Source: JAWLCG01 sp041687295
GTDB taxonomy: Bacteria; Planctomycetota; Phycisphaerae; SM23-33; FEN-1343
DNA: 47,115 nucleotides
Direction: 5' to 3'
Assembly (NCBI GenBank): GCA_041687295.1
Contig: JAWLCG010000002.1
Coordinates: 1-47,115 of the forward strand
In this document: positions 32,503-41,888 of the stretch, one piece after another
How the letters are laid out: every line of letters starts with the position of its first letter
How positions within the stretch are numbered: the first letter of the stretch is position 1
Notes under the pieces: generated by a model
What the model saw: the letters and a program-made list of their open reading frames with translations, nothing else
Told to the model about the DNA's origin: nothing
Database searches by the model: none
Translations under genes and position numbers: made by a program

Positions 32503-33618
32503 ATGATGACCGAACGCGAGTGCTACCGCCGGATCGCCCTGTTCCAGAAGGCCGACTACATCCCCAACTACGAGCAGGCGCCGCCGGAGCTGCTGCATGC
32601 CTGGCGCAGCCAGGGCCTGCCGGCCGACGTGGACTACCAGGACTTCTTCGGCATCACGCGCAAACGGCCGGAGACATTCCGCGGCATCGACTACGGTCCC
32701 ATCCCCGGCGTGCCCGACCGCGACCGCAATCTGCCCGAGCCGCCGGAGGGCTTCCACATCGGCCGGGATGCCTGGGGCCGCGTGGGCCTGTGGCACAAGA
32801 AAGAGCTGGATGACGGCTACGCCTCCAATGCACACACGATCGTCCGCGGCGCCCTGCAGAACCGCAGCGATTGGGAGGCCATCCGCGACCACTTCCAGCC
32901 CGACATCGAGCAACGCTATGGCGACCCCAAGGGCAAGAAGACCTGGGAGCAGCTCAAGCAGGACTGGCAGGGCCACGAGCACGTGCTGATCCTGGAAGGC
33001 CCCAGCATGGTCGGCGATCTGCGGATGGAGTTGGGCTTCGAGAACTACGCCCTGAAGCTCTACGACGACCCGGAGATGGTCGAGCAGGTGATGGAGGCCC
33101 GCACGCAGCTGGCGCTGGCGATCCTGGACAAGGCGGTCGCGGAGGTGGACTTCGACATGCTCTGGTTCTGGGAGGACTGCGCGTTCCGCAACGGGCCGAT
33201 CCTCTCGCCGGAGATGTTCGAACGGCTGGCGACACCGCGCTACAAACGGCTGGCCGACTGGTACCGCAGCCGCGGCGGCGAGATCGTGGCCGTCGACTCC
33301 GACGGCGACATCCGCAAGCTGATCCCCGGCTGGCTCAAGGGCGGCATCAACCACATCTGGCCCCTGGAGCCGTTCAGCGGCATGGACGTGGTGGCCCTGC
33401 GAGGCGAGTACGGCCAGGCCTTCAGCATGCGGGGCGGCGTGGACAAGTTCTGCGTCGGCCAGGGCCGCGAGGCCATCGACCGCGAACTCGACCACGTCTT
33501 TCCGGTGGTGCAGGACGGCGGCTTCATCCCGCACCTCGACCACCACCTGCCCACCTGCACCTTCGACGACTACTGCTACTACATGGAGCGGAAGAAGGCG
33601 ATGCTGGCGGCGGTATAG
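32503..33618 (+). CDS. URO-D-superfamily protein (uroporphyrinogen decarboxylase-like)
   Basis: 371 residues; two ATGs (32503, 32506) after GGAGAG. The chain has the TIM-barrel layout of the URO-D family: VLILEGPSMVGDLRMELGFE, the MLWFWEDCAFRNGPILSPEM strand that precedes a substrate loop, GGEIVAVDSDGDIRKLIPG, and GGFIPHLDHHLPTCTFDDY at the end. In PVC bacteria such proteins occur in many diverged copies and are not haem enzymes; relatives such as MtaA/CmuA are corrinoid-linked methyltransferases. Methyl transfer is therefore possible but not shown, and no corrinoid protein is adjacent. It is divergent from AraC and 100 bp ahead of the large beta-helix gene. Two broken relatives occur at 41.9 and 45.4 kb. 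Confidence 0.87.
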   Translation: MMTERECYRRIALFQKADYIPNYEQAPPELLHAWRSQGLPADVDYQDFFGITRKRPETFRGIDYGPIPGVPDRDRNLPEPPEGFHIGRDAWGRVGLWHKKELDDGYASNAHTIVRGALQNRSDWEAIRDHFQPDIEQRYGDPKGKKTWEQLKQDWQGHEHVLILEGPSMVGDLRMELGFENYALKLYDDPEMVEQVMEARTQLALAILDKAVAEVDFDMLWFWEDCAFRNGPILSPEMFERLATPRYKRLADWYRSRGGEIVAVDSDGDIRKLIPGWLKGGINHIWPLEPFSGMDVVALRGEYGQAFSMRGGVDKFCVGQGREAIDRELDHVFPVVQDGGFIPHLDHHLPTCTFDDYCYYMERKKAMLAAV

Positions 33619-33718
33619 CCGACGGTTGCTGCCAGAACTTGGCCTCTCGGCCGGTGTTTCAGGAGAAGCGGCCGGGGGATGCATGCGGGGCCGCGATCTT
33701 CAGCAAAGGGAGACTGAC

Positions 33719-36700
33719 ATGTCCAGGACGAACGGGTGGTCGTGGATGGCGCTGGTGGTGACCGGGCTTGTCCTGGTCGGGCCGAGCCGGGCTCAGCAGG
33801 CGGAGTTTCACTGGCAGCAGCCGCATGCCCGAGTCCTGCCCCAGGGCGACCTGGAGTGGACCCCGCAGCCGTTCGAGTTCGCGGCAGGCCGGACCGTCCG
33901 CTACATCGACTATGCCGGCGGCGACGACGCCAACCCCGGCACGCGCGAGCAGCCCTGGAAGCACCACCCGTGGGACCCGGCCGCCACGGGCATCGCCGCC
34001 GGGCATGAGGGGCCGACCACCTACGTCTTTCGGGGCGGCGTGACCTACCGCGGCGTCCTCCGCCCTGACGAATCCGGCCAACCGGGCGAGCCCATCCGCC
34101 TTACGCGCGACCCGTCGTGGGGCGAGGGCGAGGCGCGAATCTACGGTTCCGAGCCCATCCCCGGCAGCTGGACGCAGGGGGCGGACCATGAGCGGATCCC
34201 CGAGCCGGAGAGGGTCTGGGCCATCGACCTGGACTTCGCGCCGCGGACGCTGTGGATGGTGGACGGTGACACCGTCACCCGCATCGCCCTGGCCCGCGAC
34301 CCCAACTGGACCGAGAGCGACCCCCAGGACCCCATGAGCGAGTGGTACACCTGGAAGAACCCCCGCTGGTGGACCGGCGAGCACAAAGCCGAGATCGACG
34401 GCAAGACCTACCACCTCGGCATCGACCCCGAGCAACTCACCGGCCAGGCCGAGGACTACGTGGGCGGCACGGTGTGGACGGAGTGGGGCATCGTCATGGG
34501 CAGCCCGTACCCCACGCAGATCCTTCAGTACGACCCGCAGCAGCAAGCGATCGCCTTTGGCGGCCCGTGGGTGTACACGGCCAGCGAGAAGATCATCGCC
34601 GGCAATCGCTACCACCTCGAGGACCTGCCCCAATGGCTGGACGAGCCGGGCGAGTTCTGGTTCGACAAGAGGGGTGAGGGCGGCCGGCTGTACGTGCGGC
34701 TGCCCGGCGACGTGGACCCTAACACCGTTACACTGGAGGCTGGGCGGCACGTCAACCTGATCGACGCGACGGAGCTGAGCCACTTCGAAATCAGCGGCCT
34801 GACCTTCCGCTTCACGAACGTCCACTGGGACTACAACCACCCGCAGTGGGCCCACCCGGACCTCAAGGCCGGCGTCTTTCGGCTGCAGGGCAGCGGCGAC
34901 GGCCTGGCGTTCCGCAACAACACCTTCGAGCACGTGCACATGCCCGTGCGGATCGAGGTGTCCGCGGGCGGCCGGGTCGGCATGGTGGTGATCACCGACA
35001 ACGTGATGCGTGACACCGACCACGGCGGCATCTGGGTGAAGAACGTCAAGGCCCAGCCCGAGGACGGGCGGAACATCGCCGAGGAGGTCGTGGTCCTGCG
35101 CAACCGCCTGGAGCGGATCGGCTGGCGGAACCTCGCCGGCGCCCATGGCCATGCGATCGGCGTCGACGCGCTGGTCGTCCACGTCGCGGGCAACTTCCTG
35201 GACCGCATCGCCGGCTGGGGCATCAGCGTCTCCGGCGGGCATGTGGAGGGCGACGGCACCGACGTGCCCCTAGGCCGCTACGTCATCCACCACAACCGCG
35301 TGGAGGACTGCCTGCTCAAGAGCTGCGACTGGGGGGCGTTCTACATCACCAGCCACTCCGGGCCGGTGTACGTGTTCAACAACGTCGCCATCAACCCGGT
35401 GGGGCAGATGAACTGGCGCGGCCGGCGGCTGGGCTACGCCTACTACATGGACGGCGGCTACAAGGGCTACCTGTTCAACAACATCGCCGCGGGCATCGAG
35501 AACGAGCATGGCCACCGCCTGGCCAACCACGCCGCGTTCCAGGATATGATCAGCTTCCAGAACACCGTGTTCAACAACACCGTCTGGCAGTTTGAGCAGG
35601 CCACGCGGCGCCAGGCCCCGCAGGGCGGGCGGAACAAGTACCTTGGGAACATCTTCGACGACATCAGCGAGTGGGTCTTCTGGCACCAGAAGCCCGCCGG
35701 CTCGCCCGACGAGGCCAACCAGGCCCACGTGCCCGAGACGGACGCGCTGTTCCCCTACGAGACCAACGCCTACTCCAGCAACGTGCTGCACGACATCGAG
35801 GGGCAGGTCGGCGTGTTCGAGAGCCACGGCATGCCCTACGCTGAGATGGAAGGCTTCGTCGAGGCCATGCGGCAGCGGAGGGCGATGAAGGCTGATGTGG
35901 GCATCGTCGCTGAGGGCCCGGTGCTGGTCGACCCGGAGGCCGGCGACTTTCGGCCGGTGGAGGGCAGCGCCGCCATCGACCGCGGCGTGAAGTTCTTCGT
36001 GCCCTGGGGGCTCTCGGGCATGGTCGGGGAGTGGAACTTCACCCGCAACCAGCTCGACCCGACGGTGATCCTGGACGAGCACTGGTACCAGACGCCCTAC
36101 GCCACCGACCGGGCGATGTACCGCACCCTCCCGCGCTATCCGCTGACGGGCGTGAACGTCACCGCCGACGACTACGTTCAAGGGCCGCTGGAGGACTGGA
36201 CGGACGGGGCGCTGGAGTTGAATGGCCAGGACCAGTACGCCGTGCTGACCCACGAGGTCATCGCTGCGCCCTTCGACTACCGCGTGGAGAAGAAGGACGA
36301 GGAACAGCGCACCGTTGCCGGGCGGGACAAGAAGACCGTGGACATCGGCGCGGACAACTTCCTGATCGAGATCTTCTTCCGCAGCCGGCCCGGTCAGACC
36401 GACGGCGTCCTGGTCGGCAAGATGGGCGAGGGGGCCGGCTATGAGCTGCGGCTCAACGACGTCGGCGGGGTGATCCTGGAACTGCAGGCTGGCGGGCGCC
36501 AGGCCGAGCTGGCCACGCGCGAGCCGGTCAACGATGGCCAGTGGCACCACGTAATCGCCGAGGTGGATCGCCGGGCCAACAGGGGCCGGGTCTACATCGA
36601 CGGCCAGCCGGCCGCCGAGGTGCGGCTCGGGCTGGACGAGGACACGCCGCTCTGGAACGACGCCGACTTCATCGTCGGCCGGGGCTTCGCCGGGGCGATC

Positions 36701-36862
36701 GACTTCCTCCGCGTCGCCCGCGGCACGCTCGCCGACGCCCGCACCACGATCGGTGAGCTCTATGCCTGGCAGTTCGACGGCCCGCACCTGCGGGACTTCG
36801 CCGGCCAGCCGCCCGTCGGCCGACGCGATGCCGGCGCGATCGAGCACCAGCCGCAACCGTAA
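33719..36862 (+). CDS. Large exported beta-helix/LamG protein, paralogue of the 6930 gene
   Basis: 1047 residues from ATG 33719 (AAGGGAG 6 bases upstream); an in-frame upstream ATG has no ribosome site. The signal peptide is VVTGLVLVGPSRAQ. The order is an N-terminal module (WQQPHARVLPQGDLEWTP to RWWTGEH), a beta-helix (GDGLAFRNNTFEHVHMPVRI, VIHHNRVEDCLLKS, YLFNNIAAGIENEHG), a short linker and a LamG domain (NDGQWHHVIAEVDRRANRG, VYIDGQPAAEV). It lacks the Ig-like insert of the 6930 protein, which explains the 137-residue difference. Both end with the near-identical DFLRVARGTLADARTTIGEL and AWQFDGPHLRDFAG. The last 18 residues differ. A common duplicated ancestor inside one locus is clear; the function is unassigned. 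Confidence 0.83.
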   Translation: MSRTNGWSWMALVVTGLVLVGPSRAQQAEFHWQQPHARVLPQGDLEWTPQPFEFAAGRTVRYIDYAGGDDANPGTREQPWKHHPWDPAATGIAAGHEGPTTYVFRGGVTYRGVLRPDESGQPGEPIRLTRDPSWGEGEARIYGSEPIPGSWTQGADHERIPEPERVWAIDLDFAPRTLWMVDGDTVTRIALARDPNWTESDPQDPMSEWYTWKNPRWWTGEHKAEIDGKTYHLGIDPEQLTGQAEDYVGGTVWTEWGIVMGSPYPTQILQYDPQQQAIAFGGPWVYTASEKIIAGNRYHLEDLPQWLDEPGEFWFDKRGEGGRLYVRLPGDVDPNTVTLEAGRHVNLIDATELSHFEISGLTFRFTNVHWDYNHPQWAHPDLKAGVFRLQGSGDGLAFRNNTFEHVHMPVRIEVSAGGRVGMVVITDNVMRDTDHGGIWVKNVKAQPEDGRNIAEEVVVLRNRLERIGWRNLAGAHGHAIGVDALVVHVAGNFLDRIAGWGISVSGGHVEGDGTDVPLGRYVIHHNRVEDCLLKSCDWGAFYITSHSGPVYVFNNVAINPVGQMNWRGRRLGYAYYMDGGYKGYLFNNIAAGIENEHGHRLANHAAFQDMISFQNTVFNNTVWQFEQATRRQAPQGGRNKYLGNIFDDISEWVFWHQKPAGSPDEANQAHVPETDALFPYETNAYSSNVLHDIEGQVGVFESHGMPYAEMEGFVEAMRQRRAMKADVGIVAEGPVLVDPEAGDFRPVEGSAAIDRGVKFFVPWGLSGMVGEWNFTRNQLDPTVILDEHWYQTPYATDRAMYRTLPRYPLTGVNVTADDYVQGPLEDWTDGALELNGQDQYAVLTHEVIAAPFDYRVEKKDEEQRTVAGRDKKTVDIGADNFLIEIFFRSRPGQTDGVLVGKMGEGAGYELRLNDVGGVILELQAGGRQAELATREPVNDGQWHHVIAEVDRRANRGRVYIDGQPAAEVRLGLDEDTPLWNDADFIVGRGFAGAIDFLRVARGTLADARTTIGELYAWQFDGPHLRDFAGQPPVGRRDAGAIEHQPQP

Positions 36863-36938
36863 CGTGGTGTCGGGGCTCCGCCCGAAGGCCCAGTGCAGGC
36901 ATCTGACCAGGAACCGTGAGAGATAAGGGAGAGAATCC

Positions 36939-39281
36939 ATGGCAGTAGGGCACCGGCTCGGACTCATGGCGGCGGGGGCGCTCCTGGCGGGGCTGCTGGC
37001 GGGCAGCGCAAGGGCGGCGGAGCCTCCCCTGCCGACGGGGGACTGGAGCGGGCCGGGGACGTGGGCGTTTGAGCCCGGCCAGCGGGTCGAAGGGGGGCGA
37101 CTGGATCTCCGCACCCTCAACGAGCCGGTGGCCGGCGAGCACGGCTTCGTGCGGCTCAGCGACGACAGCAACGGCTTCGTCCGCGGCGATGGCCAGCCCA
37201 TCCGCTTCTGGGGCGTCGCGGGCCACACCAACGCCAAGGTCAGCGACGCCGACCTGGCCCTGCACGCGCGGTTCCTGGCGCGGATGGGCGTGAACATGGT
37301 CCGCATCGGAGGGGCCAACCCCGGCCTGATGCCGCAGGAGCAAGACGCCGCCCTGGATGAGCCCAACGAGGCCTTCATGGACGAGGTCTGGCGGGCGGTG
37401 GCAGCGATGAAGAAGGAGGGCATCTACACCCGCCTGTCGCCCTTCTGGGACCACGGGTCGATCAAGTATATCAACCCCGACTGGGGCCTGGAGGGCTACG
37501 CCAGCGGCGACACACTCAACGGGCTGCTGTTCTTCGAGCCGCACCTCCAGCAGGCCTACAAGGCCTGGATGAAGCGGATGATGACCGAGCCGAACCCCTA
37601 CACGGGCGTGGCCCTGAAGGATGAGCCGGCCCTGGCGATCGTGCAGATCGTCAGCGAGGACAGCCTGATGTTCTGGTGGCTGGACAAGATCAAGGGCGGC
37701 CCGCGGCGGGAACTGGAACGGCAGTTCGCCCGGTTCGCCGCCGACAAGCACGGCTCGATCGCGGCGGCCCTGGAGGCCTGGAACGGATCCGCGGTCGAGG
37801 GCGACGCGGCGGCCGAGGGCAGGCTGGGCCTCTACCCCCTGTACAATCTGACGCAGTGGCCGGGCGTGGGCCATCCGCAGCGGCTGGCGGACCAGGTGGC
37901 CTTCCTGGCCCGGACCGAGCACGACTTCTACGCCGAGATGAAGCGCTACCTGCGGGACGAGCTGGGCGTTCGGCAGGTCGTCGGGCCCAGCAACTTCCAC
38001 TCCGCCGACGCCGTCCGTCTCGACGACCTGCAGCGCTGGGCCTGGACGGCCGGCGACGTGATCGAGCTCAATCAGTTCTACGGCGGGCTTCACCAGGGCA
38101 ACAGCAGCGCCTGGCGGATCTCGGCCGGGCAGTTCTACCAGCCGCGCTCGGCCGTGTTCGACCCGGCCATCCCCGAGGTCCGCAAGCAGGTCGCCGGCAT
38201 GCCCTTCATCCTCTCCAGCACCGTCTGGCTGCTGCCGGACGACTACACGGCCGAGGGCCCGATGATGGGGGCTGCCTACGCCGCCGCGATCGGCATCGAC
38301 GGGCTGCTGTGGTTCGCCGCCAACGCCCCGACCTACGACCTGAGCCCGTACATGAGCTGGGCGACCATCCAGGGCAGCCACCCCATGCCCAAGTGGTCGC
38401 TGTCGCACCCGGGGTTCCTGTCGCAGTTCCCGGCCGCCGCCCTGGTGTACCGGCGGGGGCTGGTGGCCCCGGCCGAGACGGTCGTGCACGAGGTGCGCTC
38501 GATGGAGGGCCTGCTCGCCCGTCGGGCGCCGCTGCTGACCGAGTCGCTGGACTACGTGCCCGGCGACCACGCCGACGAGGCCGCCCCGGCCAAGCGGCCC
38601 CTGATGCAGACCGTCCGGCCGGAGGCGTACCTGGTGGGGCGGGTGGAGGTCGCCTTCGGCGGCGACCCTGCCGAGAGCCGGGCGATGGATGTGTCGCCCT
38701 TCATCGACGAAGCCACCGGCGAGATCCGCACGACCACCGGGCAACTGTCGCTGGATACCCAGCAGGGCCTGTGGCGGATCAACGCGCCGGCCGTGCAGGG
38801 CGTGACGGGCTTCCTGGCCCGGGCGGGCGGACGCTTTGAGCTGGAGGATGTGACGATCACCAGCGGCAACGAGTATGCCAGCATCGTCCTGGTGTCGATG
38901 GACGATCAGCCCCTGAGCCGCTCGCGCAGAGTACTGGTGCAGGTCGGCACGCAGGCCCGGCCGACGGGCTGGCAGACGAAGCCCGCCACGCGGACGGACA
39001 AGGCCGGCCAGAAGCTCGGCGGGCTGGAGATCGTCTCGACCGGCTCGATGCCCTGGCGGGTCCGCGACACCGACGCGACGGTCACGCTGGCCAACCCCGC
39101 CCTGCGTCGCGCGGTGCGACTGGACGCGATGGGCTTCACGGCCGAGGAGGTGCCCGTGGAGGCCTCCGACGGCGCCGTCACCGTCACGCTGCCACCCGAT
39201 ACGATGTACCTGGTGCTGCATGCCGAGGGCTCTTCGGGCCCAGCCGGCGAGGAACCGTCATCCGAGGAAGGAGCACCGTAA
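36939..39281 (+). CDS. Exported GH-A-like protein with substituted active site
   Basis: 780 residues from ATG 36939 (GGAGAG upstream), signal peptide to about residue 27 (LLAGSARA). The centre is a clan GH-A-like barrel: FVRGDGQPIRFWGVAGHTNA, FLARMGVNMVRIGGANPG, IYTRLSPFWDHGS and GIDGLLWFAANAPTYD. Compared with its paralogue at 42565, the acid/base Asn-Glu appears as Ser-Glu (IVSEDS, Glu240) and the nucleophile Glu is replaced by Ser427 (FILSSTVWLLPDDY against HMLSEAAWTLPNRF). It probably cannot work as a normal retaining glycosidase; binding, scaffolding or another mechanism are options. C-terminal beta domains (about 560-780) follow. The TAA overlaps the next gene's ATG, so the pair is translationally coupled. 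Confidence 0.76.
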   Translation: MAVGHRLGLMAAGALLAGLLAGSARAAEPPLPTGDWSGPGTWAFEPGQRVEGGRLDLRTLNEPVAGEHGFVRLSDDSNGFVRGDGQPIRFWGVAGHTNAKVSDADLALHARFLARMGVNMVRIGGANPGLMPQEQDAALDEPNEAFMDEVWRAVAAMKKEGIYTRLSPFWDHGSIKYINPDWGLEGYASGDTLNGLLFFEPHLQQAYKAWMKRMMTEPNPYTGVALKDEPALAIVQIVSEDSLMFWWLDKIKGGPRRELERQFARFAADKHGSIAAALEAWNGSAVEGDAAAEGRLGLYPLYNLTQWPGVGHPQRLADQVAFLARTEHDFYAEMKRYLRDELGVRQVVGPSNFHSADAVRLDDLQRWAWTAGDVIELNQFYGGLHQGNSSAWRISAGQFYQPRSAVFDPAIPEVRKQVAGMPFILSSTVWLLPDDYTAEGPMMGAAYAAAIGIDGLLWFAANAPTYDLSPYMSWATIQGSHPMPKWSLSHPGFLSQFPAAALVYRRGLVAPAETVVHEVRSMEGLLARRAPLLTESLDYVPGDHADEAAPAKRPLMQTVRPEAYLVGRVEVAFGGDPAESRAMDVSPFIDEATGEIRTTTGQLSLDTQQGLWRINAPAVQGVTGFLARAGGRFELEDVTITSGNEYASIVLVSMDDQPLSRSRRVLVQVGTQARPTGWQTKPATRTDKAGQKLGGLEIVSTGSMPWRVRDTDATVTLANPALRRAVRLDAMGFTAEEVPVEASDGAVTVTLPPDTMYLVLHAEGSSGPAGEEPSSEEGAP

Positions 39282-41713
39282 TGATTCAGCTATCCGTCCG
39301 GCAGTGCCAGCCGCTCGAGGAGGTCCGTGTCCGCTGCGATGCCGGTCGGCTGATCCGGGTCTGGGACGGAGCGGGCCGGCTCTATGAGGCCGGGAAGGGC
39401 CCTTCATTCGCCTTCCGGGCCTCGGGGGCTCTGGGCGCGCACGTGGTGTCCGTACACGACGAGGCAGGCGTGGAGTTGGAGCGGGCTACCTTCGCCGTCG
39501 ACTGCCGCACCGCCATCGACGATGAGGGCGGGCGCTTCCGACGGCTGCTGTACATGGTCGAGCACACGCTGGCTTCGCAGACCAGCGCGAAGCATGTCGT
39601 GGGCGACGGCGAGCGCGTCTACCGCCTGCACAGCATCACCAGCCGCGATACCATCCACGCCCTCAAGGGGGCCGTTTACTTCGCGGCCCAGGCCCGCGAT
39701 GTGATCGACCTGCACGCCGCCCAGCAACGCGAGGATGGCATGGTGTGGGACTTCTCCATGCCCGTGCCGCGCGATGTGCCGTACCACTTCGAGTGGCGCT
39801 GGGGCGAGCAGTTCAGCAAGCGGATCAACCGCGACCAGGTCATCTTCGCCCGCCAGCCGGTGATGAACGACCTGGAGCACATGTACATCGGCGGGGTGTA
39901 CCTCAGCTGGCAGGCCACCGGTGATGACGACTGGATGGCCGGCAAGCTCGACAGCGCGCTGGCGGCCATGCGCTTTGCCCGGACCAGCCCGTACACCTGG
40001 AGCGAGAAGTACCAGCTCATCCGCCGGCCGTACTGCATCGACCTGTGGGACTACCAGAGCGACTACGACGCCGCCCGCGTGGACGGCGACATCATGGACG
40101 CCAAGCCCGGCGTGACGGTCTACGGCATCTTCCACGGCGACAACACCGGCATGGCCGACGCCTGTCGCAAGCTCTCGATTCTTCTCGACCGCGTCAGCCG
40201 CCACGAGGAGGCGGCCGAGGCCCGCGAGTTCTCCGAGCACCTGCTCCGGCAGCTCGAGACTGTGGCGTGGAACGGCGAGTTCTACACCCACCACGTGAGT
40301 GAGGACCCGAGCTTCCGGCGCGACTTCGGCGTGGACGAGGCCCAGCAGGTTTCGCTGAGCAACGCCTACGCCGTCAACCGCGGCATCGGCCATGAGAAGG
40401 TGGCGGCCATCGTCCGCACGTACCAGCGGCTCCGCGAGGAGATGCCCGCCACCAGCCCGGCCGAGTGGTTCGGCATCTACCCGCCGTTCCCCAAGGGCTG
40501 GCACGTGCCGGAGTGGACCTACACCAACGGTGCGGTAACCACGATGACGGCCGGCGAGCTGGCCCACGGGGCCTTCGAGCACGGCTTCGAGGCCTACGGG
40601 GCCGACGTTCTGGCCCGCTGCCTGGAACTGTACTGGCCGATCGGCGACACCTTCGTGCCGGGCCTGCGCGGCAAGATGCCCGAGCCGCCCGAGCGGAGCT
40701 TCACGCCGCTGGACCTGCGGCCCGTCGCCAACGCCGACCTGGTGTGCACGCCAGAGCACGACGGCTGGACGGGCGATCCCGGCAACGACCTGCGGGAGCT
40801 GCCGGTCGGGGCCCGGGAGTTCGAGGGGGTGCCCTTCGACGTCATCGAGCCGCCGACCAACGACGGGCGGGCGTGCATTCGCCTGGCCCGCGGCCGGGAG
40901 GGCTGGGCCGAGCAGGCCCGCATCCCGGTCGAAGGGCGCTTCGAGACGCTCTACCTGCTGCACGCCGCCGGCGGCAAGGGCGACGTGGTTGGCGAATTGC
41001 GGCTGGTGTACGAGGACGGCTCGGCCCACGAGCAGTACATCCTCAACAACCGGCACGTGGCGGGCTTCTGGAATCCCCAGGCGCCGGATCAGACGAGGCA
41101 GGCCACCCGCGACACCGCCGTGGGCTGGTGCGGCGGCAATGAGCGGTTCTGGCGCGTGGGCCTGATCGCCCACGGTCTGGCGAATCCGCACCCGGACCGG
41201 AAGGTGTCGCATGTGGAGCTGCGGGCCAGCCGCGAGAAGGCCGCGTGGCTGGTGGTGGCCCTGACGACCAGCGACGCCGCGCCGTTCTTCATGCCCGAGC
41301 CGACCGACGGGGGCGTCCCACCGGCCTGGGGCGCGGGGGCCGTCATGTACGCCTTGGCCGAGGGACTGGCCGGCATCCACGACGCTGACCGGAACATGCA
41401 GGCCATCCGCCTGACGCCGCGTTGGTCGGCCGCCGGGGTTGAGCAGGTGACCGTCGCCCTGCGCTACGTGGAGGGCGGCGGGTACGTCCGCTACACGTTC
41501 GCCCAGTTGCCTGGCGAACTCAGGCTGGACCTGGCCGCCAGCGGCGACCAGCGGCGGATCGAACTGCTGCTGCCCGAGGGGGCAGAGCCCGCGCGGGTCC
41601 GTCGGGACGGGGTGGAGGTGCCATTCGAGCTGGGCACGATCGAAACCTCCCGCTACGTATGCCTGAACGTCGACGGCTTGGCGGCGACCGCTCTGCAGGT
41701 GGAGTTGGCCTGA
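39281..41713 (+). CDS. (Alpha/alpha)6-barrel glycosidase-like protein
   Basis: 810 residues; the ATG at 39281 overlaps the previous stop (TAATG) and follows AAGGAG. There is no signal peptide. Beta-rich segments at both ends surround a helical middle with the repeated aromatic and acidic motifs of six-hairpin glycosidases: MYIGGVYLSWQATGDDDWMA, YCIDLWDYQSDYDAARVDGD, QVSLSNAYAVNRGIGHEKVA, WHVPEWTYTNGAVTTMTAGE and EAYGADVLARCLELYW. The fold is shared by GH63, GH78, GH94/95-type and related enzymes. The DLWDYQSDYD acidic cluster is a candidate active site, but the family is not named. It is coupled to the GH-A-like gene, so the two products may act together even though only the first is exported. 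Confidence 0.66.
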   Translation: MIQLSVRQCQPLEEVRVRCDAGRLIRVWDGAGRLYEAGKGPSFAFRASGALGAHVVSVHDEAGVELERATFAVDCRTAIDDEGGRFRRLLYMVEHTLASQTSAKHVVGDGERVYRLHSITSRDTIHALKGAVYFAAQARDVIDLHAAQQREDGMVWDFSMPVPRDVPYHFEWRWGEQFSKRINRDQVIFARQPVMNDLEHMYIGGVYLSWQATGDDDWMAGKLDSALAAMRFARTSPYTWSEKYQLIRRPYCIDLWDYQSDYDAARVDGDIMDAKPGVTVYGIFHGDNTGMADACRKLSILLDRVSRHEEAAEAREFSEHLLRQLETVAWNGEFYTHHVSEDPSFRRDFGVDEAQQVSLSNAYAVNRGIGHEKVAAIVRTYQRLREEMPATSPAEWFGIYPPFPKGWHVPEWTYTNGAVTTMTAGELAHGAFEHGFEAYGADVLARCLELYWPIGDTFVPGLRGKMPEPPERSFTPLDLRPVANADLVCTPEHDGWTGDPGNDLRELPVGAREFEGVPFDVIEPPTNDGRACIRLARGREGWAEQARIPVEGRFETLYLLHAAGGKGDVVGELRLVYEDGSAHEQYILNNRHVAGFWNPQAPDQTRQATRDTAVGWCGGNERFWRVGLIAHGLANPHPDRKVSHVELRASREKAAWLVVALTTSDAAPFFMPEPTDGGVPPAWGAGAVMYALAEGLAGIHDADRNMQAIRLTPRWSAAGVEQVTVALRYVEGGGYVRYTFAQLPGELRLDLAASGDQRRIELLLPEGAEPARVRRDGVEVPFELGTIETSRYVCLNVDGLAATALQVELA

Positions 41714-41888
41714 TTGAGTCGCCACGGGAAACCACGTGAGCATAGTGAACCGTCCCCCCGACGAGTCCGGCCCGCGCTGCCCGAGCCGGCGATGAACTGC
41801 GATCACCACTACAGATGGTATCCATCCGTCGACCGAGACAGGTCCTGCGGTTAGGGATACATGACATGTCACTTGCAGATGCACCCGA
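41714..41888. other. Intergenic stretch with short palindrome
   Basis: The perfect palindrome ACATGACATGT (41859-41869) lies 20 bp before the URO-D remnant, inside GGATACATGACATGTCAC. It may be an operator left from the intact gene. Nothing else is recognisable here. Confidence 0.3.

Noticed and set aside
32503..33618. Annotation as true haem-pathway HemE
   Set aside because: The sequence is a diverged URO-D homologue beside an AraC regulator and glycan genes, with other copies broken nearby; haem genes are absent.
36669..39221. 850-codon open frame antisense to the GH-A-like gene
   Set aside because: Composition is typical of GC-rich antisense frames (His/Val/Arg-rich), with no domain and no ribosome site; the plus-strand gene has a leader and homology.
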